From contig JBFXDS010000006.1 in assembly GCA_050180895.1 (NCBI GenBank), positions 297,358-361,357 of the forward strand: 64,000 bases of DNA. Direction: 5' to 3'. The translations under genes and the position numbers were made by a program. The notes under the pieces are model-generated. The model was not told the origin of the DNA, made no database searches, and saw nothing but the letters and a program-made list of their open reading frames with translations. Origin of the DNA: JBGPEQ01 sp050180895. Its GTDB lineage: Bacteria; Pseudomonadota; Alphaproteobacteria; Dongiales; Dongiaceae. How positions within the stretch are numbered: position 1 is the first letter of the stretch; each line of letters begins with the position of its first letter. Of the stretch, positions 1-6,067 are shown in pieces.

Positions 1-2
1 CC

Positions 3-482
3 GACGTGGCGGCGCGCGCGGCCTCGCCGGTCGGCGCCTGCTTCACCGTCCTGGCGCTCGCCAGCGGCTCGCTCTGGGGCAAGCCGATGTGGGGCGCCTG
101 GTGGGTGTGGGACGCGCGGCTCACCTCGATGCTGATCCTGCTCTTCCTCTATCTCGGCCACATCGCCCTGGCCCGCGCCTTCGACGATCCCGTGCGCGGC
201 GCGCGCGCGGCCGCCGTCCTGGCGCTGGTCGGCGTCGTCAACCTACCGGTGATCAAGTTCTCCGTCGACTGGTGGAACACGCTGCACCAGCCGGCCAGCA
301 TCCTGCGCATGGGCGGGCCGACGATCGATCCGTCGATGCTGCTGCCGCTGCTGCTGATGGCGCTCGGCTTCACGACCTTCTTCCTCGTCGTGCTGCTCCT
401 GCGCATGAAGACGGAGCTGCTGACCGCCAAGCTCCGCGCCGCCCAGCTCGCCCGCCTGCACCCTGTCCCCGTCGCCGGCTGA
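3..482 (+). CDS. ccmC: Heme export protein CcmC, 3' part only
   Basis: This is the C-terminal 159 residues of the inner-membrane heme-handling subunit of cytochrome c maturation system I. CcmC loads heme onto CcmE in the periplasm. The reading frame is open at the window edge, so the true start lies upstream. The visible part carries the tryptophan-rich periplasmic signature (GAWWVWDARLTS), the conserved His in HQPASI, and hydrophobic segments on both sides. The C-terminus ends in a charged cytoplasmic tail. ccmD and ccmE follow on the same strand, which is the usual ccmCDE order and fixes CcmC rather than CcmF. Downstream lies a nested palindromic repeat instead of tight coupling to ccmD. 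Confidence 0.93.
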   Translation, partial: DVAARAASPVGACFTVLALASGSLWGKPMWGAWWVWDARLTSMLILLFLYLGHIALARAFDDPVRGARAAAVLALVGVVNLPVIKFSVDWWNTLHQPASILRMGGPTIDPSMLLPLLLMALGFTTFFLVVLLLRMKTELLTAKLRAAQLARLHPVPVAG

Positions 483-487
483 GAGAA

Positions 488-632
488 GATGAACCGCAAA
501 GACGCAGAGACGCAGAGACGGATGGTAGGGGCGACCCCACGTGGTCGCCCTTGCGCCGTGCGGCCACATAGCGCCGCCCCTACACCGGTTTCATTCCTCT
601 CTGCGTTTCTGCGTCTCTGCGGTTCAACTCCT
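488..632. repeat. Nested palindromic repeat (family R3 with R5 in its loop)
   Basis: The arms read GAACCGCAAAGACGCAGAGA on the left and the complement (CTGCGTCTCTGCGGTTC) on the right. The loop holds a second palindrome, TAGGGGCGACCCCACGTGG followed by a GTCGCCC arm and later GCCGCCCCTAC. Related R3 arms recur near 50.9 kb and, more loosely, near 43.1, 55.1 and 62.1 kb. The repeat separates ccmC from ccmD. Confidence 0.75.
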
Positions 633-646
633 TCGCACGCAACGGC

Positions 647-832
647 ATGCCGGATACCATGACCGGTTCGCTCCAATCCTTCCTCGCCATGGGCGGCTAT
701 GCGAGCTTCGTCTGGCCGGCCTACGGGCTGGCGGCCGCCATCCTCGTCGGCCTGCTGCTCCTCAGCCTGCGCCGGTTGCGCAGGGCCGAGGCTGAGCTGG
801 CAGCACTCGGCGCGCAGCGGCCGCGCGCATGA
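647..832 (+). CDS. ccmD: Heme exporter protein CcmD
   Basis: Small single-span membrane protein of system I cytochrome c maturation. It stabilises the CcmABC-CcmE complex and helps release holo-CcmE. The product is 61 residues from ATG 647, or 57 from the in-frame ATG at 659; neither has a clear Shine-Dalgarno sequence. It shows the CcmD pattern: MGGYASFVWPAYG just before a hydrophobic helix (AAAILVGLLLLSL) and then a basic cytoplasmic tail (RRLRR). The stop codon overlaps the ccmE start as ATGA, so the two are translationally coupled. Identification rests on position between ccmC and ccmE plus this short motif. Confidence 0.88.
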   Translation: MPDTMTGSLQSFLAMGGYASFVWPAYGLAAAILVGLLLLSLRRLRRAEAELAALGAQRPRA

Positions 833-1281
833 AGCCGAAGCGCCGCCGTCTCTATTTCGTCTTTGTCGGGCTGGCGCTGCTCGGCGCCGCCGCCGGCCTG
901 GCGCTCTACGCCATGAACGATTCGCTGGTCTTCTTCTACAGCCCCACCGAGCTGCGCACGCAGGAGATTCCGCCCGGCCGCAGCCTGCGCGTCGGCGGCC
1001 TGGTCGAGGCCGGCAGCTTGGCACGCGACGCCGACGGCGTCACCGTGCATTTCCGCGTCACCGACACGGCCGAGACCGTGCCCGTGGTCTACAAGGGCAT
1101 CCTGCCCGATCTCTTCCGCGAAGGTCAGGGCGTGGTCGCGCAGGGCACGTTCGGCGCCGACGGCGTCTTCGTCGCCGCCGAGGTGCTGGCCAAGCATGAC
1201 GAGACCTACATGCCCAAGGAGGTCGTCGACGCCCTCAAGCAATCCGGCCGTTGGCAGGAAGGCGCGGAGGCGCAACAATGA
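829..1281 (+). CDS. ccmE: Cytochrome c-type biogenesis heme chaperone CcmE
   Basis: Periplasmic membrane-anchored chaperone that binds heme covalently and hands it to the cytochrome c ligation machinery. The 150 residues comprise a basic N-terminus (MKPKRRR), one signal-anchor helix (about residues 8-27), an OB-fold domain, and the heme-binding motif LAKHDETYMP with His in the usual HxxxY context. The start overlaps the ccmD stop (ATGA). The ccm cluster ends here, and the downstream gap carries a different repeat family. Confidence 0.95.
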   Translation: MKPKRRRLYFVFVGLALLGAAAGLALYAMNDSLVFFYSPTELRTQEIPPGRSLRVGGLVEAGSLARDADGVTVHFRVTDTAETVPVVYKGILPDLFREGQGVVAQGTFGADGVFVAAEVLAKHDETYMPKEVVDALKQSGRWQEGAEAQQ

Positions 1282-1425
1282 GTTGTGAGTGATGAGCCAT
1301 CAGCCATGAGTATCCGGCGATGAATAGCGAGATCGAGGCGCCCGTCAGCGAGCAGGGAAGCAGCAGAGCCGCTCACGGTTCACGGCTCACGACTCAGGAC
1401 TCACCACTCACGACTCCGCCGCTCG
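1276..1425. repeat. R4 palindromic repeat spanning the start of the Rieske gene
   Basis: A left block of GTGAG/ATGAG/GAGCCAT units (1276-1315) faces a right block of CTCACGG/CTCACGACTC units (1371-1425), forming loose inverted arms. The right arm lies inside the next reading frame. Similar repeats occur at about 31.35-31.44, 42.07-42.15 and 56.10-56.18 kb. Confidence 0.6.
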
Positions 1426-2462
1426 CCTTCACCCTTCCCGCCGACTGGTACCATCGGCCGGACATCTACGAGCGCGAGCGCCAGGCGGTGTTCCGCCGCG
1501 AGTGGATCTGGCTCGGCCGCGAGGACCAGCTGCGGTCCCCCGGCGACTACGTCGCCGTCGAATATGCCGGCTGGCGCCTCTTCGCCGTCCGCGGCCGCGA
1601 GGGCGAGCTGCGCGCCTTCCACAATGTCTGCCGCCACCGCGGCGCGCCTCTGCTCGAGGCCGGCGCCGGCCGCTGCGACGTGCTGCGCTGTCCCTATCAC
1701 GGCTGGACCTACGACACCGCCGGCCGCCTGCGCGCCACGCCGCATTTCGGCAGCGCCGCCGGCTTCGACCGCGCCGATTACGGCCTGCTGCCCATCCATG
1801 TCGCCACTTGGCGCGGCTTCGTCTTCGTCAACCTGGACGACGACCCGCATCCGCTGGAGGAGGGCCTCGGCGACCTCGTGGCGGAGACCGCGCCCTATCC
1901 GCTCGAGGACTACCGCTTCGTCCATGCCGAGAGCTTCGAGATGGACTGCAACTGGAAGGTCTATACCGACAATTTCGTCGAGGGCTACCACATCCCCGGC
2001 ATCCACCCGGCCTTCCACGCCCTCATCGACTTCGGCCAGTTCAAGACGGAGGGCCGCAACCGCACCGTCGTCATGCAGGCGCCGCAGAAGGACGGCGCCT
2101 TCTACGGCGGCACTTGGCTGTGGCGCTATCCCGGCATGACCCTCTCCACCTTCCCCGGCGGCATGAACATCTCGCGCATCGTGCCGCTCGGCCCGCGCCG
2201 CATGCGCCAGGAATACAACTTCCTCTTCGCCGATCATTCGCCCGCGGCGCTGGCCCGCCACCGCGAGACCATTGCCCGCAACTGCGACGTCATCCGCCAG
2301 GACTTCGCCATTTGCGAGGGCACGCAGGCCAACCTCGAAGCCGGCATCTTCGACCACGGCCCGTTGAGTCCCCGCCATGAGCAGGGCGTGCGCTACTACC
2401 ACGACCTGCTGCGCCAGGCGCTGGGCGCCAACGCCCGACCTCCGCGCCCCTACACCGAATAG
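1320..2462 (+). CDS. Rieske (2Fe-2S) aromatic ring-hydroxylating oxygenase, alpha subunit family
   Basis: Cytoplasmic non-heme iron oxygenase of 380 residues. The Rieske cluster ligands are visible as C104-x-H106 (NVCRHRGAP) and C124-x2-H127 (RCPYHGW). The catalytic domain has the mononuclear iron motif around D217, H224 and H229 (TDNFVEGYHIPGIHP). Members act on aromatic acids, choline-like amines and related substrates, so the substrate cannot be told. No beta subunit or reductase gene lies nearby. The first 35 or so residues are low complexity and are encoded by a palindromic repeat arm, so the start at ATG 1320 is uncertain, although no better ATG lies downstream before the conserved region. 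The 3' end overlaps the convergent mod gene by 13 bp. Confidence 0.88.
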   Translation: MNSEIEAPVSEQGSSRAAHGSRLTTQDSPLTTPPLAFTLPADWYHRPDIYERERQAVFRREWIWLGREDQLRSPGDYVAVEYAGWRLFAVRGREGELRAFHNVCRHRGAPLLEAGAGRCDVLRCPYHGWTYDTAGRLRATPHFGSAAGFDRADYGLLPIHVATWRGFVFVNLDDDPHPLEEGLGDLVAETAPYPLEDYRFVHAESFEMDCNWKVYTDNFVEGYHIPGIHPAFHALIDFGQFKTEGRNRTVVMQAPQKDGAFYGGTWLWRYPGMTLSTFPGGMNISRIVPLGPRRMRQEYNFLFADHSPAALARHRETIARNCDVIRQDFAICEGTQANLEAGIFDHGPLSPRHEQGVRYYHDLLRQALGANARPPRPYTE

Positions 2463-5326
2463 ACCTTCAGCACCTCGTCGCCGTAGTGGTTGATCACCTT
2501 CACGGCGATGCGACCGCTCTTCGGCTTCGGAAACGGCCGGCTCGTGGCGCTATGGAGCGTCGCCCACGCCGCCTCGTCGATCTCGGCCTTCAGCGTGCGC
2601 TTCAGCCGCTCATACGGGTCCTTGGCGCCCAGGAAATAGGCGTGACGCACGAAGAAGCTCTCCTCGTCATAGTCCGTGTCGATGAACCAGCAGGCGATAT
2701 CGTCGGTCGTGCTGGCGCGCACCTCGCCGGTCGTCGGATCGAACACGTCGACGCCCCTGATCTCCACCTGGTACTGGTCGTCGTCCAGCGCGCGGATCTC
2801 GATGTCCGGCTCGCCGAACACGACGAACAGGTTGCCTGCCCCCGTCCTCTTCAGCTCCTTCATGTGCAGGTCCTGGTTCATGCGCGCCTTGAGCACGACG
2901 AGCCGCCCGAGGCTCATGGTCTCGTCGCTCACATGCGGCTCGAAGGCGAAGCCGCAGACCACCAGCACGTCGAACAGGTCGCGCGCTTCCCGCGCCGCGT
3001 CGCGCACGAGCTGGTAGCTGACCGTGCCGTACTCCGGCCCGATGCAGATCGCCGCGCGCCGCTCGACTCCTTGTCCCTTTGGGCCGCTCTCCTCGTACCG
3101 CCCTTCGGCATGGATATACTTGCCGCCGGCCCACGGCTTCAGCTCGGTGAACGCCAGCGTCTCGCCCTTCTTGGTGTTCTGCACGCCCGCGAGCTTCAGG
3201 TTCTCCAGCACCGCGCGCACGAAGTCGTCCTCGCCCGCCGGCGCCGCCCGCGTCCGCTTCGCCCGCGGCGCCGGCTCCTCGCCGCGCGCCCGCGCTTCCT
3301 CGTCCAGCGCATCGAGCAGCGCCTCGTCCTCTTCGTCCGTCGGCAACACCCGATGCGGAGAGAGGCTCTCCACCGTGAACGGCCCCGTCACCCGCGCGAT
3401 CGACTTGTCCTCATAAGGCCGGTCGTAAAGATACTCGGTCTCCGCATTGCGCGCGATCGACGCATCGATCTCCTTCTGCCGCGCCCGCCGCCCCTCCCAC
3501 CACTTGGCAAGCAACGAACGTGCAAGCTCGCCATTCCCCCTCCCCTTGTGGGCGGGTGCAGGGGGAGGGGTGTCGTCGAGCGTGCGCGGCACCTCCCACT
3601 CCTCCCATTTCGTCCCGCACAGCCGATTGATCTCCGCCCGCAGCGGCTCCAGCGTCCGCTGCCACCTCTCATGGATCACCTCGATCTCGGCATTGTTGGC
3701 GATCGACTTAAGCGTGATGTGCGGTACCCGCTCATAGACGAAACCGCGGCGGATGTCGCCGGTCGTCCCCCGCTCGGTCGGCGGCTTCCCAGTCACCTCC
3801 GCTTCCTTGCGTAGTCCCTCCGTTGTATCCGCCAGAACGTAGTAGGGAAAACGCGCCGCCATAAGCCGTGTACGCGCGAGGGCTAACGACACACGGCTGG
3901 TGTCGATGGTAATCCACCGCCGCCCCCATTGCTCCGCAACATAGGCGGTTGTCCCGCTGCCACAAGTAGGGTCAAGCACGAGATCGCCAGGGTCCGTAGT
4001 CATTAGCAGGCAACGCTGTAGAATCTTGGTTCCTGTTTGAACCACGTAAATCTTGGGCTCTGTGAAGCTACCCGTACCAGTATCGGTCCAGAGATTTCCG
4101 AGTTCGATTGCAGCGAAGTCATCCAAGAATCTTATGTAAGCAAGGGACGAACCCGAACGAACCACACGCTCCGCCTTGAGGAGCCGCGGGAATCCGATCT
4201 CGCCAGTCTTCCAATAGCCGCGTCCCGGACCATACGTCTTCCCCTCCAGCGTGACTGGAAAGCTGCCCGGCGGCCGCTGCGATGTAATGTTGTCGACCCT
4301 AAAAATCCTGGAGCTCGCAGGCAGCTTGCTCTCGCCGGATAGTTCTGGTTCGGTCTGTTTTCGCCGAATGCCGTCTGCCTCTTGTAACCAACGGTAGACG
4401 CCTGCGCGATCTGTTTCCGCAGTCTTCGGCAAAAGGACACGTCGAAACTTCGTGCTATCGATGTCTCGCGCGTACCAAAGCAAATAGTCGCAAAGTCCCG
4501 CAAGACGCTCGGCGGATTGACCAGCGGTTTTGGATAGAGTGACCATACTGCAGAAGTTTCGGCTGCCAAACACCTCATCCATCAATGACCGAACGAGATG
4601 CACATTCTCGTCGCCAATCTGAACGAATATGCTTCCACTCTCCGTCAGCAACTCACGCGCCACGATTAGCCGGTCGCGTAGATACGCAAGGTACGAATGA
4701 ATCCCAAGCTCCCACGTATCGCGAAACGCCTTGATCACCTCCGGCTCGCGTGACGTGTCCTCCATCTTGCCGTCCTTGACGTCGCGCGCCTTGGTCGAGG
4801 CCTGCCAGTTGGAGCCGAACTTGATGCCGTAGGGCGGGTCGATGTAGATCATCTGCACCCGGCCCTTCAGCTTCTCCTTCTCGGCCAGGCTGTTCATCAC
4901 CAGCAGCGCGTCGCCCAGGATCATCCGGTTGGACCAGTTCTGCGGGTGGCGGTAGAATTCGAGCTTGTCCTCCGCCGCGATGCCGTTGAAATCGGCGAAC
5001 AGGTCGGCCTGCGGCTCGCCGTTCGTCTGCTTCAGCCGCTTCAGGTCGTCGATGATCGCCTTGGGGTGGATCTTCTCCTGGATGTAGATCGGCACCGTGT
5101 CGACGGCGAGCGGGCCAGCGTCCTGCTCGTCCTTGCCGCGCCAAACCAGCTGCGGGTCGAGGTCGGGGTTGCGCGGATAGCGCTTCGCCTTCGGCGTCCG
5201 CTCCTCGTCCGCCATGAAGCTCTGCGTCTCCGCCGTCGGGATGTTCTGCCGCCTCGCCTGCTTGTGGCTCAGCGCTTCGACGCGTTTGGCCTTGACCTTG
5301 CTAGCCTTTCCTCCGCTGCGCGGCAC
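2450..5326 (-). CDS. Type III-like restriction-modification DNA methyltransferase (Mod)
   Basis: Site-specific DNA adenine methyltransferase of 958 residues, beta-class order: catalytic motif IV DPPY at residues 163-166 comes before the AdoMet motif DPTCGSGTT at 452-460. The segment between holds the target recognition domain and is clearly less GC-rich than both ends, suggesting exchange. Residues 585-601 are encoded by a palindromic repeat insertion (3525-3572). It starts at GTG 5326, one base after the upstream TGA, with AAGGA eight bases before, so it is coupled to the NTase/HEPN gene. It would modify the DNA recognised by the Res subunit at 6068-9064. The order res-TA-mod is the reverse of the common mod-res order. 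Type III is inferred from the paired helicase-nuclease. Confidence 0.9.
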   Translation of the reverse strand: MPRSGGKASKVKAKRVEALSHKQARRQNIPTAETQSFMADEERTPKAKRYPRNPDLDPQLVWRGKDEQDAGPLAVDTVPIYIQEKIHPKAIIDDLKRLKQTNGEPQADLFADFNGIAAEDKLEFYRHPQNWSNRMILGDALLVMNSLAEKEKLKGRVQMIYIDPPYGIKFGSNWQASTKARDVKDGKMEDTSREPEVIKAFRDTWELGIHSYLAYLRDRLIVARELLTESGSIFVQIGDENVHLVRSLMDEVFGSRNFCSMVTLSKTAGQSAERLAGLCDYLLWYARDIDSTKFRRVLLPKTAETDRAGVYRWLQEADGIRRKQTEPELSGESKLPASSRIFRVDNITSQRPPGSFPVTLEGKTYGPGRGYWKTGEIGFPRLLKAERVVRSGSSLAYIRFLDDFAAIELGNLWTDTGTGSFTEPKIYVVQTGTKILQRCLLMTTDPGDLVLDPTCGSGTTAYVAEQWGRRWITIDTSRVSLALARTRLMAARFPYYVLADTTEGLRKEAEVTGKPPTERGTTGDIRRGFVYERVPHITLKSIANNAEIEVIHERWQRTLEPLRAEINRLCGTKWEEWEVPRTLDDTPPPAPAHKGRGNGELARSLLAKWWEGRRARQKEIDASIARNAETEYLYDRPYEDKSIARVTGPFTVESLSPHRVLPTDEEDEALLDALDEEARARGEEPAPRAKRTRAAPAGEDDFVRAVLENLKLAGVQNTKKGETLAFTELKPWAGGKYIHAEGRYEESGPKGQGVERRAAICIGPEYGTVSYQLVRDAAREARDLFDVLVVCGFAFEPHVSDETMSLGRLVVLKARMNQDLHMKELKRTGAGNLFVVFGEPDIEIRALDDDQYQVEIRGVDVFDPTTGEVRASTTDDIACWFIDTDYDEESFFVRHAYFLGAKDPYERLKRTLKAEIDEAAWATLHSATSRPFPKPKSGRIAVKVINHYGDEVLKVYSV
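3525..3572. repeat. Palindromic repeat inserted in frame in mod
   Basis: The top strand reads CCCCCTCCCCTTGTGGGCGG followed by GTGCAGGGGGAGGGG, a C-rich/G-rich inverted pair. A similar palindrome (CCCTCCCCCCTTGAGGGGGA) is intergenic at 57195-57230. In mod it encodes the Pro/Gly-rich stretch DTPPPAPAHKGRGNGELARS without breaking the frame. Confidence 0.6.
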
Positions 5327-5327
5327 G

Positions 5328-6053
5328 TCAACGTCCTTCGCGCCTGTCGACCTCGGCGATCATCGCCTCAATCGCCTGCCGCAACGGCGTCACGTGCTGC
5401 TTCGCGATGGCCCAGATCACTTCGTCGTACACTTCGTCATAGTCGTGCCGGAGTATGTTGCCGACGCCGCGAATCTTCGCCCAGGGAATGTGGGGATGGG
5501 CGTTGGTCAAATCCTCGGGCAGTCGCCGCGACGCCTCGGAAATGATCTCGATATTGCGCTCGATCGCGCCTCGCAGCAGCTTGTCGGCGAGGTAATCGGG
5601 GAATCCACGGCCGGCTACGTGCTCCTCGATGAAGAGGATTGAATCGCGGATATCATGGAGGCGCTGGCGCGGAGACCGCGGCGGCATCGGCGTTCCTTTC
5701 GGCATGGGGTGGCGGTAACCGGGGCGCGGGAACACTTCGACGGCTTCGGCGAGGATATTGTCCTTGAGGAACCGCTTGAGCCGTCCGCGCTCGGCAAGTT
5801 CCACCTCGCGTCCCAGCAGTTCGCACAAGAGAAGGCGAATCCCGGCGATATCCAGAAGCGAGCGCACCTTGCTCTTGTCATAGTCGACGAGCACGTCCAC
5901 GTCGCTGTCGATGCGCGCCTCATTCCGCAAGGTGGAGCCGAACAGGGCGAGCCGCGTCACGCCTTGCGCGCGGATCTCCTGCTCGTGCTCCGTCAGAACG
6001 CGCATCGCCTCGTCGCGCGTCAGAGGTCTTGTTTTGACGATCTGCTGGGCCAT
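5328..6053 (-). CDS. Fused MntA-type nucleotidyltransferase and HepT-type HEPN (DUF86) protein
   Basis: One 241-residue reading frame joins two proteins that are normally separate. Residues 12-110 are a minimal nucleotidyltransferase with the GSx10DxD motif (G39-S40 ... D51-x-D53), as in MntA antitoxins that AMPylate their HEPN partner. Residues 123-235 are a DUF86/HepT HEPN domain ending in GNILRHDYDEV. The usual RX4HXY arginine is a glycine here; R195 or R202 might substitute. The linker contains an internal Shine-Dalgarno sequence (AAAGGA) six bases before ATG 5687 (M123), so a free HepT could also be made. It lies 14 bp after res and 1 bp before mod on the same strand. A TA-like role is inferred from the domains and position. 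Confidence 0.85.
   Translation of the reverse strand: MAQQIVKTRPLTRDEAMRVLTEHEQEIRAQGVTRLALFGSTLRNEARIDSDVDVLVDYDKSKVRSLLDIAGIRLLLCELLGREVELAERGRLKRFLKDNILAEAVEVFPRPGYRHPMPKGTPMPPRSPRQRLHDIRDSILFIEEHVAGRGFPDYLADKLLRGAIERNIEIISEASRRLPEDLTNAHPHIPWAKIRGVGNILRHDYDEVYDEVIWAIAKQHVTPLRQAIEAMIAEVDRREGR
5685..5700 (-). promoter_or_regulatory. Internal ribosome-binding site and start for a separate HepT
   Basis: On the minus strand the codons for K119-G120 read AAAGGA, followed by ACGCCG and ATG (5687-5685). This gives a good Shine-Dalgarno sequence with six-base spacing before M123. The residues after it (MPPRSPRQRLHDI) look like a normal HepT N-terminus. Internal initiation is an inference. Confidence 0.5.
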
Positions 6054-6067
6054 GCCGGCATTCTACC

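Noticed and set aside
149..1024. Long minus-strand frame across ccmC to ccmE
   Set aside because: It is antisense to three recognised genes and low in complexity, so an artefact of GC bias.
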